Positions 52,895-61,583 are shown, counted from the first letter of the stretch. The stretch: DNA of 64,000 bases from Candidatus Homeothermus arabinoxylanisolvens (GCA_001689405.1 LUJO01000016.1:46635-110634); one strand, 5' to 3'. The notes: a model not told the origin generated them from the sequence alone. Numbers and translations are program-made.

Positions 52895-55162
52895 TTAAAT
52901 CGAATTGTCTGACATCGAGGGAGGCACCGAAGCCGGGTCGGCACCCCATGACTTGTTGGGCTTGGTGCCCATGACGAGTTCAAGCTTGCCCCCGTTCATT
53001 ATGTCTTCATGTGCTATCCACGGCTTGTCGTAGGGCTTGCCGTTGAGGGTGGCCGATTGGATGTATTTGTTGTCGTCGGAGCAGTTGCGGGCCACGATTT
53101 CAAATGTCTTGCCGTCGGCGAGGTGTATTTTGGTGTTGCCGAACAGCGGGCTGCCTATGTTGTATGCGGCGGTTCCGGGGGTGACGGGATACAGACCCAT
53201 CATCGAGAATACTACAAACGAGGTCATGCCTCCGCCGTCTTCGTCACCCGGCAAGCCCATAAGGTCGTTGCGGAACCACTGGCGTAGCAGCCGGCGTATG
53301 CGCTTCTGGGTCTTCCACGGCTGGCCGGAGTAGTTGTACAGGTATGGCACATGCAGGCTCGGTTCGTTGGCCATCGAGAATTGACCTACATTGCCTGTAT
53401 GGTCGGGCAGCTGGGCGAAGAATTCGAATTTGCTCTTGCCGAGCGGCTCGGTGAACATGCGGTCAAGTTCGTTGTTGAACGCATCGCGGCCGCCCATGAG
53501 CGTGATGAGGTCGGCTATGTTGTGAGGCACGTCCCAACGGTATACCCAAGCATTGTTCTCGCCGTAATATTCGCGTGCGCCCATGCCTCCGGAGAAGCGG
53601 TAGTCAAACGGTTCTATAAACTTGCCGTTCTTGTCTTTCGGATGGAAGAAGCGGGTGTCGTGATTAAACAGATTGCGATAGTTCAAAGCCTTTGTGCGAT
53701 AGTACTCGGCCTTGTCCTTGTCGCCGAGATGGTCGGCTATGCGCGACAGACACCACTGGTCGTAAGAGGTGCCGAGCGTTACCGCAACAGGCTGGCGCTT
53801 CTCAAATGCGTTTACTTCGGGCACGGTCTCTTTCTCGCCCGCCGCAAGTGCGGGTATGTAGCCGTTTTTCTTGTAGAAGTCGTCAAGAGTGCCGGCCGGC
53901 GCTCCCGACCACGGTGCGAGAGTCTTGTCCTCTATGCCCCGGCGGCATGCTTCAAATGCAAGGGCCACATCGAAGTCGGTCAGTCCCTTGGCGCAGGCGT
54001 CGGCTATTGTGGCTACTCCGTGGTTGGAGTTCATGCGTCGGGTGTCGCCGGTTATCTCCGGGAATGTGGGCATCCACAGGCTGTCGGTCTGCTGTGCCAT
54101 TCTCAGGTATGAGTTTATTATGTCGGTCTCTACATCGGGGGCTATGAGAATGCGCAGCGGGTGGGCGGCGCGGTATGTGTCCCATATCCAGTCGTCGGTG
54201 TAGAAAGCCTTTCCGCCGTCTTCATGTATCTGTCCGTCCGACGCGCTGAAGTAACGTCCGTCCTCGCTCAGGCATACCGGACGTTCATGGGTGCGGTAGA
54301 GCGACGTGTAAAATATGGCCTTGTCATTCTCGTCCATGCCTTCGACCTCTATTTTGCCAAGTGTTTCGTTCCATATATTTTTGGCGGCCGCAGCCACGGA
54401 GTCAACGTCGTAGCATGACATCTCGCGACGCAGATTTTTTTCAGCCTGCTCCGTGCTGATGAACGATATGCCGTAACGTACATTGATTATCGAGTCGCTG
54501 TCGGCAAAGCGCATGCCTACGCAGGCGTTGCGTCCCGAGGCCTCTTTTGCGCCGGTGTCTACCGAACCGTCGCCTACGGTCATGGTCTCGACCGGTGTCT
54601 GGAGGCTCTCCATATACAGATATACTTTGACATTATTGTCAAGTTCCTGATAGCCTTTTACTGTGTTTTTATCTACGGTCACTTTACCGCGGTTGGTGTT
54701 GAGAAGCAGATATGACGGTTGGCCGCCTGTCGCTTTCAGTTCGTATACGGCCGACTGGTGCGACGGGGCAAAACGTACCTCGGTCTCGGGCTCTTCAAGG
54801 TATACCGAGTAGAAGTACGGCTTCAGCTGCTCGTTGTCGAAGCCGTAAGCCATGACCGGTTTTATGGCCTCGACCGGGCCGCGGTACGGCGTAAGGTTAA
54901 ACGCCGACTTTTCGCGGTGGTTGGTTACGGTTACGGGAAGTCCGTTTACTTTGTCGGAGGTGTAGTCGTGACGTTCTGGTACAAATCGCAGCATGCTGTT
55001 GGGCAGATGCACGTTGGGGAACGTGGGTACCAGCAGGTGGCTTATGTTGCCGATATACGGATTCACGTAGTCCACCGGAGTCTTGGTCTCCTGTGTTCCG
55101 CATGAATACAGCACCATTGCGGCGAGAGCCACGGCTGAAGTGAGTCTGTTTATAATTTTCAT
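52895..55162 (-). CDS. Glycoside hydrolase family 92 alpha-mannosidase (lipoprotein)
   Basis: A 755-residue GH92 enzyme, a Ca2+-dependent exo-alpha-mannosidase family expanded in Bacteroidetes. Lipid Cys21 (MVLYSCGTQE). Conserved blocks are VDYVNPYIGN at the mature start, YTDDWIWDTYRAAHPLR, RRMNSNHGVATIADAC, YYGENNAWVYRWDVPHN, NEPSLHVPYLYNYSGQPWK and LPGDEDGGGMTSFVVFSMMG. Length is normal. GH92 enzymes trim alpha-1,2/1,3/1,4/1,6 mannose from N-glycans or yeast mannan; linkage cannot be read here. Neighbouring GH43 and GH71/99-like genes fit a mannose-containing substrate. Confidence 0.93.
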   Translation of the reverse strand: MKIINRLTSAVALAAMVLYSCGTQETKTPVDYVNPYIGNISHLLVPTFPNVHLPNSMLRFVPERHDYTSDKVNGLPVTVTNHREKSAFNLTPYRGPVEAIKPVMAYGFDNEQLKPYFYSVYLEEPETEVRFAPSHQSAVYELKATGGQPSYLLLNTNRGKVTVDKNTVKGYQELDNNVKVYLYMESLQTPVETMTVGDGSVDTGAKEASGRNACVGMRFADSDSIINVRYGISFISTEQAEKNLRREMSCYDVDSVAAAAKNIWNETLGKIEVEGMDENDKAIFYTSLYRTHERPVCLSEDGRYFSASDGQIHEDGGKAFYTDDWIWDTYRAAHPLRILIAPDVETDIINSYLRMAQQTDSLWMPTFPEITGDTRRMNSNHGVATIADACAKGLTDFDVALAFEACRRGIEDKTLAPWSGAPAGTLDDFYKKNGYIPALAAGEKETVPEVNAFEKRQPVAVTLGTSYDQWCLSRIADHLGDKDKAEYYRTKALNYRNLFNHDTRFFHPKDKNGKFIEPFDYRFSGGMGAREYYGENNAWVYRWDVPHNIADLITLMGGRDAFNNELDRMFTEPLGKSKFEFFAQLPDHTGNVGQFSMANEPSLHVPYLYNYSGQPWKTQKRIRRLLRQWFRNDLMGLPGDEDGGGMTSFVVFSMMGLYPVTPGTAAYNIGSPLFGNTKIHLADGKTFEIVARNCSDDNKYIQSATLNGKPYDKPWIAHEDIMNGGKLELVMGTKPNKSWGADPASVPPSMSDNSI

Positions 55163-55182
55163 GATTGAATTTATTGGTTATT

Positions 55183-55302
55183 GATTATTCTGATCGGGCA
55201 GGTTCAACTGGCAAGTGCAAAATTAGTGATTTTTTTGAAGAATTCGGACTTTGGGTTTGAAAGGCCGAGTTTTTTGCGAGGTCTGAGATTATTCTGATCG
55301 GG
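55183..55302. repeat. 16-bp direct repeats flanking an IS30-like remnant
   Basis: GATTATTCTGATCGGG occurs at 55183-55198 and 55287-55302. The 88 bases between them encode the IS30-like C-terminal peptide of the broken ORF. The repeat may mark an insertion/deletion scar. Confidence 0.7.
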
Positions 55303-55497
55303 TATTGTCACATCCTTTGCGCGGTACTCGGGTGACTCCATCGAGCCGGAGCGCGACGGGGTATCCCATTTCACGTTGTAGGATGTAAGCATACGGGCAA
55401 TGTCGTCGGGCAGTTGCTTTTTTGCCGCCGTAGCGGTCAGGGTCATTGCAATCAGCATGACGGCTATGGATCGCAGTGAAAGATATATGCACTTCAT
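55204..55497 (-). pseudogene. Chimeric remnant: glycosidase N-terminus joined to IS30-like transposase C-terminus
   Basis: A 97-residue frame. Residues 1-52 are a signal peptide (ending TLTATAAKK) and LPDDIARMLTSYNVKWDTPS followed by RSGSMES, which looks like the start of a DUF5703/GH95-type glycosidase just before its usual MPLGNGDIG motif. The end, NLRPRKKLGLSNPKSEFF then NFALAS and stop, resembles the C-terminal tail of IS30 transposases (NNRPRKxLGxxxPxExFF...ALAS). The catalytic parts of both are missing. A promoter-like -7 lies upstream at 55547-55554, so the remnant may serve as leader of the GH92-GH43 unit. A genuine small protein is less likely. Confidence 0.55.
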
Positions 55498-55546
55498 GAG
55501 ATTTAATCTGGTTATGAGAAATGATCGGTATTATTTTATTTTTCGA

Positions 55547-55554
55547 CAAATTTA
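55547..55554 (-). promoter_or_regulatory. -7 box upstream of the remnant-GH92-GH43 unit
   Basis: On the minus strand TAAATTTG, an exact consensus match, 50 bases before the remnant ORF start. The -33 element is weak. Confidence 0.45.
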
Positions 55555-55706
55555 AACCGTCCTTATTAACATGTAGTTTAATTTAGCCTTAAAAACATTG
55601 TATTTTGCATTAAAATGCCATAATTTACAAAATTAATTCAAGTTTAATATTATTATAATGCAAATTTTAAGAATTGAGTGCTTTCTTTGCAGAAAAAACA
55701 AAAGCA

Positions 55707-56957
55707 ATGAGAAAAAGTATAAATGTGATGCTCGCGGTTGTTCTCTCTTTTGCCGCCATTGCGCCGATGACCTCGGCGGGTAAAGGGAAACAATACAATT
55801 CTTATAAAGGTCTTGTCATGGCCGGCTATCAGGGGTGGTTCAACACTCCGGGTGACGGAGCCGGACGCGCATGGCGTCATTATGAGAGCCGCAACGGATT
55901 CACTCCGGGTTCATGCACTATAGATCTGTGGCCCGAGATGAGTGAATATGAAGTGACTTATCCTACCGATTTCACATATGAGGACGGTACGAGGGCCCAT
56001 GTGTTTTCGTCATATGACGAGTCGACTGTAGACACCCACTTCCGCTGGATGAAGGAGTACGGTCTTGACGGGGTGTTCATGCAGCGTTTTGTTGCGGAGA
56101 TACGCAGTAAAAGCGGACGCAAACACTTTAACAAGGTGCTCGGCTCTGCCATGAAGGCCGCCAACAAATATGAACGCGCCATAGCCGTCATGTATGACCT
56201 GAGCGGCATGAGGTCGGGCGAGGAGAAACTGCTTCTTGACGATATAAAGAAGGTGAGCAAGGAGTTCTCGCTTAAAGACCATGATAAGAATCCCTCTTAT
56301 CTTTACCATAACGGCAAGCCCCTTGTGACTGTATGGGGCGTGGGCTTTAATGACCGCCGCCGCTATGGCCTTGACGAGGCTGAACGTATAATAGACGGCC
56401 TTCGCGAGATGGGCTTCAGCGTCATGATAGGTGTGCCCACGCATTGGCGCACCCTTAACGGCGACACCGAAAGCGATCCGCGGCTGCATGCGTTGATAAA
56501 GAAGTGCGATGTCGTTATGCCGTGGTTTGTCGGCCGATATAACGAGAAGTCATTCAGCCCGCGTTATTCGGGTATCGTGCCCGAAGACATAGCTTGGGCC
56601 AAGGCCAATAATGTGGACTATGCTCCGCTGGCTTTCCCGGGATTTTCATGGCGAAACATGCCGGGCAATGAGAACAGTACGCAGATTAAGCGTGCGAGCG
56701 GCGACTTCCTGTGGATGCAGCTGTCGCAGTGGCTTTCCTCAGGCGCGGAGATGCTGTACATAGCCATGTTTGACGAAATCGACGAGGGTACGGCCATTTT
56801 CAAGTGTGCCAAGCGTGTGCCGGTCGGCAAAAGCCGTTTTGTGCCTGTCGACGATGACATACAGAGCGACCACTACCTGTGGCTTGTAGGACAGGCCGGA
56901 CGCATGCTGCGAAAAGAGATACCGTTGCAGCAGAAGCAGCCGCGACGTGATAAATGA
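55707..56957 (+). CDS. GH71/GH99-like glycoside hydrolase
   Basis: A 416-residue secreted protein; ATG 55707 gives MRKSINVMLAVVLSFAAIAP as signal peptide, while ATG 55674 would put 11 non-signal residues in front. It has GLVMAGYQGWFNTPGDG, RWMKEYGLDGVFMQRFV, IAVMYDLSGM, KPLVTVWGVGF and MLYIAMFDEIDEGTAIFK, the pattern of bacterial GH71/99-like TIM barrels. GH99 enzymes are endo-alpha-mannosidases or mannanases and GH71 enzymes alpha-1,3-glucanases; the GH92 next door favours a mannan or N-glycan target. The acidic pair in MFDEIDEG may be catalytic; this is inference. Confidence 0.78.
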   Translation: MRKSINVMLAVVLSFAAIAPMTSAGKGKQYNSYKGLVMAGYQGWFNTPGDGAGRAWRHYESRNGFTPGSCTIDLWPEMSEYEVTYPTDFTYEDGTRAHVFSSYDESTVDTHFRWMKEYGLDGVFMQRFVAEIRSKSGRKHFNKVLGSAMKAANKYERAIAVMYDLSGMRSGEEKLLLDDIKKVSKEFSLKDHDKNPSYLYHNGKPLVTVWGVGFNDRRRYGLDEAERIIDGLREMGFSVMIGVPTHWRTLNGDTESDPRLHALIKKCDVVMPWFVGRYNEKSFSPRYSGIVPEDIAWAKANNVDYAPLAFPGFSWRNMPGNENSTQIKRASGDFLWMQLSQWLSSGAEMLYIAMFDEIDEGTAIFKCAKRVPVGKSRFVPVDDDIQSDHYLWLVGQAGRMLRKEIPLQQKQPRRDK

Positions 56958-57069
56958 GTACGAGATGATCATAATAGATTAGGTATTTAAGGTTAATTAT
57001 AGAATTTGTTTTTAAGTTGTTTTAGGGTTAGATTCCAATCCACAAATAGCCGGGATTGGCACTAAAAGC

Positions 57070-57111
57070 CGGGGCCTGATGATTGTTGAAATTATCAGGT
57101 CCCGATTTTTT
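57070..57111 (+). terminator. Terminator of the GH71/99-like gene
   Basis: CGGGGCCTGAT (57070-57080) pairs with ATCAGGTCCCG (57094-57104) with one mismatch, followed by ATTTTTTAC. It is about 110 bases past the stop. Confidence 0.8.
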
Positions 57112-57160
57112 ACAGGCAGTCGGTAAAACCCGGTTGAGATTAAAATGTAAAAGAGCGGTA

Positions 57161-57394
57161 GAGCCTGCAAAGGCTCCTGCCAATCGTAAGCCGGGGACAA
57201 GGCATCCGCAGGATGGCGCAGTCTCCGGTATATCGTGTTATACCCATCATTGATGAGTCTGTAAAGACTCATGCCTAAATCATGTAGCCGATAGCAGTAA
57301 GCACGAGTCTTGTCAGACTCGGTATGGTTTGATGTAATCTCCTGTCCGGGCACTTCGTACCCGGCTTACAACCAGCGAGAGCCTTTACAGGCTC
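57161..57394. repeat. Cluster of four short hairpins
   Basis: Four near-identical hairpins: GAGCCTGCAAAGGCTC (57161-57176), GAGTCTGTAAAGACTC (57255-57270), CGAGTCTTGTCAGACTCG (57304-57321) and GAGCCTTTACAGGCTC (57379-57394). All have a six- or seven-bp GAGNCT/AGNCTC stem with a four-base loop and are spaced irregularly (about 50-95 bases). Confidence 0.7.
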
Positions 57395-57402
57395 ACCTGC
57401 AA

Positions 57403-57537
57403 ACCCGGCTGAGCTGTTAAAATGCAAAAGATTGGTAGGGGCGCCGGTAGTACGGCGCCCGCATATCCGGACGGCCATGCGGGTCGCAGCCGGACGCCGT
57501 GGTACCGGCATCCCTACCAGCCTTATTGTCGTTTAAC
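57403..57537 (-). repeat. Dispersed structured repeat, copy B
   Basis: Reverse-orientation copy of the element at 44336-44476. It is bounded by GGTAGGG (57434-57440) and CCCTACC (57512-57518), with inner arms GCGCCGGTAGTACGGCGC, CCGCAT/ATGCGG and GCCGTGGTACCGGC, so nearly the whole core is an imperfect palindrome. The flank AACCCGGCTGAG-TTAAAATGCAAAAG recurs in altered form at 57127-57160 (partial copy). Confidence 0.75.
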
Positions 57538-57545
57538 GGACGGTT

Positions 57546-58970
57546 TTATCGGGTTATGGCTTTGTGGATTTTGGCTGCGATGAGTTCGGCGCCGCGGTCG
57601 GTCGGATGTATGTTGTCAGCGTATGAGGCGTTTTCTTCGCCTTCGTAGGCGTCATGCAGATCTATTGTCGTGAGGCGGTTGTCAAACGCTATCTTCTTTA
57701 TGGCCGGGGTTATGTCGTTGACGATTACGTTTTCGTCAATGCCCCAAATGGCGGCCGGATCATCGACTTTGGCCTTTGCGGGAAGGCATATGTATATTTC
57801 GGGCAATGAGGGCAGGTACTTGAACATGTCGATTACCGCTTGGTAATCTGATGCAAATTCATCTTTGTACTGCCAGTTGCATGCCTTGCTGTCGTTGCCG
57901 CCAAGTTTGATGACAACGATGTCGGGATTGAATTCTACGGCTTTGCGGCATGCGTCGGTGTCGATGTACGCGAACGGACGTCCGGCATCGGTGCCCTTTT
58001 TCAACGCCGTAGAGCAGCTTACGCCGAAGTTGCCCACTTCGTAACTGTCGCCGAGCATGCGCTGCAATACCGCGGGGTATGACTTTGTCGCCGGATCGGT
58101 TGTGCCGACACCCTCGGTGATGCTGTTGCCTATACATGCCACTTTTTTAGGCCCGTTCTGTTGCTTAAGACCGCCGTATACGGCTTTTTTCAGATAATCC
58201 ACCACTGCTTCGGGCCTGTCGAGGCCGTGAGGGTGGTGCGCTCCGCCGGGGCGTACTATCGATCTTACAGGAGCGCCGTAGCGGTCGTATACTTCTTTTA
58301 TTATGCGGCCGTTTCTTTCATAAGGCACCACCGGGTCGGCGCCGCCGCTAAGCAGAAGCACCGGTACGCCGGCACGTGCTATGACATCGATGTTGTATAT
58401 GGCGTTTTCGGGAAACTCGCCTCTGTGCGGAGGGTTGTCGGTGCGGTGCCATTTACGGGCCACGTCGCTCCACCAGTCATCGTTCTGAGCAAGTTCAAAT
58501 ATGTCGCAGAGCGGATTGTCGAGCAGCAGACACGCCACTGTCTCGGGATAAAGCTGCGCACGACGCAGGGAGTAGTATCCGCCACGGCTTAGACCTTCCA
58601 TTATGACTTGGGGCATGAGTCCGTAACGGTTTATCATGAGGTCGTAAAATTTCTGACCGGCTTCAATGGCTTCAGGTCTGGCCCATTCGTCGGTGGTGTT
58701 GAAGTATGCAATGTGGAAGCCCTCCTTTATGAGCGCCTCATCAATGGCGGGAAACGCATCGAAAAATGCCGGACGCCATACCCACGGATTACCTTCCAGC
58801 GGCTTTTCGGGCACGGCCACGCACGCTTCGCGTCCTTCGAGTGAAAATTTGTACAGGTCACATCCCCGCCACAGGCTTTTTTCTCTTTCAAATGCGGGTT
58901 TTTCGGCAAATGCCGTCACTGACGCCGCTATGAACAGCAGCGCCGAAAACAAAAGTCTTTTTGTTGGCAT
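57546..58970 (-). CDS. Two-domain secreted esterase: alpha/beta-hydrolase plus SGNH hydrolase
   Basis: A 474-residue protein with signal peptide (MPTKRLLFSALLFIAASVTA). The N-terminal alpha/beta-hydrolase (about 30-268) has nucleophile Ser128 in MEGLSRGGY, acid Asp212 in GGADPVVP and His245-248 in GGAHHPHG. The C-terminal SGNH/GDSL domain (275-474) has Ser283 in CIGNSITEG, Gly315 in VGNFGVS, Asn359 in KLGGNDS and Asp452/His455 in DNIHP. Both catalytic sets look complete. Such fusions probably remove acyl groups (acetyl or feruloyl) from polysaccharides so that glycosidases can act; the ester is not known. It lies 24 bases downstream of the regulator gene on the same strand. Confidence 0.85.
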   Translation of the reverse strand: MPTKRLLFSALLFIAASVTAFAEKPAFEREKSLWRGCDLYKFSLEGREACVAVPEKPLEGNPWVWRPAFFDAFPAIDEALIKEGFHIAYFNTTDEWARPEAIEAGQKFYDLMINRYGLMPQVIMEGLSRGGYYSLRRAQLYPETVACLLLDNPLCDIFELAQNDDWWSDVARKWHRTDNPPHRGEFPENAIYNIDVIARAGVPVLLLSGGADPVVPYERNGRIIKEVYDRYGAPVRSIVRPGGAHHPHGLDRPEAVVDYLKKAVYGGLKQQNGPKKVACIGNSITEGVGTTDPATKSYPAVLQRMLGDSYEVGNFGVSCSTALKKGTDAGRPFAYIDTDACRKAVEFNPDIVVIKLGGNDSKACNWQYKDEFASDYQAVIDMFKYLPSLPEIYICLPAKAKVDDPAAIWGIDENVIVNDITPAIKKIAFDNRLTTIDLHDAYEGEENASYADNIHPTDRGAELIAAKIHKAITR

Positions 58971-58994
58971 GATTATATTTCGGTTATCGTAGTG

Positions 58995-61583
58995 CTATGT
59001 CCGTGACTCGATTATGTCTATGAGCGAGTGGGGATAGTCGGTGTCCATAAGCGACCTGTACTCCTTGCAGAATGATGCGTAAACCGACTGTGCCACACCC
59101 GTGCGCCCCTGCTTGTGGAGCAGACGGCACTTTATGCGCAGAGCGTCCTCATTGATGAAGTCGTGCTGAAACAGAGTGTCGGCTATCTTCATCTTAAGAC
59201 TGTCGGGCAGCTCCTCCTGCTTTAGCAGAGAGCTGAGAAGATCGAGGGTCTTGTTGGAGAAATCGCTCTTGAACGAGTCTACATAATCAAGCTCGACGTT
59301 GGGGAGCATCATGCCGTTAAACAGCAGCTCAAGCAGGCGGTCGAGGTTTTCGCCGTCGCTTTCGTCAAAGAGTTTCAGCGACTCAAGATAGTCGCATACG
59401 GTGCCCTCGCCGAAGCATATGTTGCGGAAGCCGTTGTGGGTCTGTATCGTGACATCGCCTATGAGGGTGAGCAGATTGCGCAGACGGCTCATGTATACGT
59501 TGCGGTTGTTTTTTGCCGCTTCCTCCTCTTTGTCGCTCCACAACAGGCTCAGCAGCTTGTTGTTGGGTATGCCCATCGGATTCTTACCGGTATACAGCAC
59601 GAGGAGTATGAGCAATTGCTTGAGGGTGGGTGTGAATTGCGGGGTAATGTCCTCGCCGTTTTTGTCAAACACGCGGAAGCCGCCGAAGAAACGCACCGAC
59701 CCGCGTGACAGGTCATAATGTAGCTCTGAATCGGGTGCGGTTTTGACCGACTTGAGCTTGATGGGTTTCGGCTCCGCAGTGTCGGCTGCCGGAGCGGCTT
59801 CGGCCGGGGCGGCTATCTCTGGTTCCGGAGCCGGGACGGCATGTACGCTACGGCGTCTGCGTACTATAAAGAAGCCGGCAGCTATGGCCGCTATAATGAC
59901 GCATCCCATGACCCACGGCAGCCAGCCGTACTTGGAGCCGCTGTCGGCCGTTATGTCATATTGCGCGAGCGACGATACCGGTATGGGCGGGTAGTCGATA
60001 CGGAATATGTTGACAGTAGACTCGCCGCTTATCTCCGAATTTACAATGACCGAGTAGAGGCTTTTCTGCTCGGGCGAATAGTAGAGGTTGGTGTAGAGGG
60101 TCTGGGAGTCGATGTTGGCATGGGCCGGAAGCGACATGTGCTCAAACTTGCCTGTGGCTATGTCGGCCCTCAGGAGTGTGCCTCCGTTGAGGGTGGCCCA
60201 GATGTATAGACAATGGCGCTCGGGGTCATAGACCATGTTCTCGCTCGGCACAAAGTCGCCTCCCACGGGTGAGGTATTGTCGCCCCAGAGTTTTGTGACT
60301 TTGTTGGTGTTTATATTTACCGTATACAGGTCATAGTAGTTGCGCGGCGCCAGCTCCTGACGTCCGGTTGGGCATCCTCGGCCACCGAATATGTAAAGCA
60401 GGCTGTCGACAAGTACCGAACTGCACGAATAGCGCGGATGTATCTCGTCAAGTGTCACGGCGTTCTGTTCACGGTCGCTGAACGGGTAGCTGCGCAGAAG
60501 TACGTTTTTATAGTGGTAGTGTCCGTATCCACCGAAGCTTATAAGGGATGAGTCGGCCGGATTGTACACGGTGGTATTGTTCCAGTAGTCGTGCTCCACG
60601 GTGCTTTTGCGGTCATTGCTCCAGCACTGCCGGCCCGAGTTGAACGATGAAAACAGGTCTTCGTTAAGATTGTATGACAGCAACTTGTGCAGAGGACTTA
60701 TGAATATCATCTGATTGGGGAAGTTGGCCGCATATTCGCCTCCGGGAGTGTTTATCGTATCGGTGGCACCTTCGGGCGAGTGGTACACATACAGCTTGCG
60801 GTCATCCTTGTAGGCCATGTAAAATGTGGCCACTATAGGGTCGAAAGCCACGGACGGGAAGTAGGGGAAGTCGGCGGTGTATATGTTGTCCCACGACAGT
60901 GCTTCGTCTATTATCCAGCCGGGATTCTCCACTCTTGCCGGTGCTTTGTCAATCTCGTCATAGCATATGTCGCCGTTATGACGCTCCATCTTCCAGTAGC
61001 GTATCTTCTTGTTGTCGCGGTATATGTACACATCCTTTACCGCCACCGAAGCGACATCGAACAGCAGATAGTCAGACAGTGTACAGAGTCCTACGGCCAC
61101 GCGTATGCTTTTGGTGCCCTTGAACTCTGGGTATTCTATTTCGCGTACATCGCCGCCGTAGTCAAATGTTATCTTTCCCGTGGCGGGCGACATCTTTATG
61201 CTCGTGCGAGTCCACTGCTGATATACGATCGGGGTTTTCAGCATGACATCGTTGTCGCCGGTGACAAATACGGGGTAGCGGACATTCTCCTCGCCCACGC
61301 CGTAGAGCAGGTCCACGTTCTTGCCTGTGTCGGTTATGATGCGGCATATAGAGCCGAGGGCGTTTTCGGGGAGCGCCCATACGTCCATCTCGAGTGTTAT
61401 GTCATCGTTGCGGGTGTCGATGGGCTTGCCGTCGTCGAGCAGTATCGAAGTGAATTCCGTTGCTGCCGAAGGATAAGTGCGTATGCGTACACCGTAGCGC
61501 GGTGTGTCGACATCAATACACATGGCGGCGAGCGGCGCGATGAGCATAATCGACAGAATTATATTTCTGAGGTGTCGTATCAT
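58995..61583 (-). CDS. Membrane-spanning regulator: kelch-like sensor, TM helix, SARP-like DNA-binding domain
   Basis: An 862-residue protein. After a signal/anchor (LRNIILSIMLIAPLAAM) comes a laminin-G-like region (about 35-205), then a kelch-type propeller (235-540: SLISFGGYGHYHYKNV, SLLYIFGGRGCPTGR). One TM helix (about 553-575, WVMGCVIIAAIAAGFFIV) is followed by RRRR, an Ala/Pro/Glu linker, a winged-helix of OmpR/SARP type (about 631-725: GGFRVFDKNGEDIT, KQLLILLVLYTGKN, NNRNVYMSRLRNLLTLIGD) and a helical BTAD-like tail. The positive-inside rule puts the DNA-binding part in the cytoplasm, so it could be a one-component sensor of periplasmic sugar. It is divergent from GH31 and in line with the esterase. 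Confidence 0.75.
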   Translation of the reverse strand: MIRHLRNIILSIMLIAPLAAMCIDVDTPRYGVRIRTYPSAATEFTSILLDDGKPIDTRNDDITLEMDVWALPENALGSICRIITDTGKNVDLLYGVGEENVRYPVFVTGDNDVMLKTPIVYQQWTRTSIKMSPATGKITFDYGGDVREIEYPEFKGTKSIRVAVGLCTLSDYLLFDVASVAVKDVYIYRDNKKIRYWKMERHNGDICYDEIDKAPARVENPGWIIDEALSWDNIYTADFPYFPSVAFDPIVATFYMAYKDDRKLYVYHSPEGATDTINTPGGEYAANFPNQMIFISPLHKLLSYNLNEDLFSSFNSGRQCWSNDRKSTVEHDYWNNTTVYNPADSSLISFGGYGHYHYKNVLLRSYPFSDREQNAVTLDEIHPRYSCSSVLVDSLLYIFGGRGCPTGRQELAPRNYYDLYTVNINTNKVTKLWGDNTSPVGGDFVPSENMVYDPERHCLYIWATLNGGTLLRADIATGKFEHMSLPAHANIDSQTLYTNLYYSPEQKSLYSVIVNSEISGESTVNIFRIDYPPIPVSSLAQYDITADSGSKYGWLPWVMGCVIIAAIAAGFFIVRRRRSVHAVPAPEPEIAAPAEAAPAADTAEPKPIKLKSVKTAPDSELHYDLSRGSVRFFGGFRVFDKNGEDITPQFTPTLKQLLILLVLYTGKNPMGIPNNKLLSLLWSDKEEEAAKNNRNVYMSRLRNLLTLIGDVTIQTHNGFRNICFGEGTVCDYLESLKLFDESDGENLDRLLELLFNGMMLPNVELDYVDSFKSDFSNKTLDLLSSLLKQEELPDSLKMKIADTLFQHDFINEDALRIKCRLLHKQGRTGVAQSVYASFCKEYRSLMDTDYPHSLIDIIESRT

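Larger units (their letters stand above)
56958..57545. other. Repeat- and hairpin-rich spacer
   Basis: No credible gene. It contains a terminator (57070-57111), a cluster of four short perfect hairpins (57161-57394), a partial copy (57127-57160) and a full copy (about 57403-57537) of a dispersed structured repeat. Short frames here are repeat translations. Confidence 0.75.

Noticed and set aside
52870..52983. ATG-started longer form of the GH43 protein
   Set aside because: It runs into the end of the GH92 gene and lacks a signal peptide; GTG at 52872 yields a clean lipoprotein signal.
57161..57394. CRISPR array
   Set aside because: The repeated units are 16-18 bases, self-complementary, differ in sequence and are unevenly spaced; no cas gene is nearby.
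57012..57511. Short frames of 78 and 113 codons on the minus strand
   Set aside because: They are translations of the dispersed repeat and hairpins; the peptide phrase shared with a frame at 44254-44484 comes from the repeat DNA.
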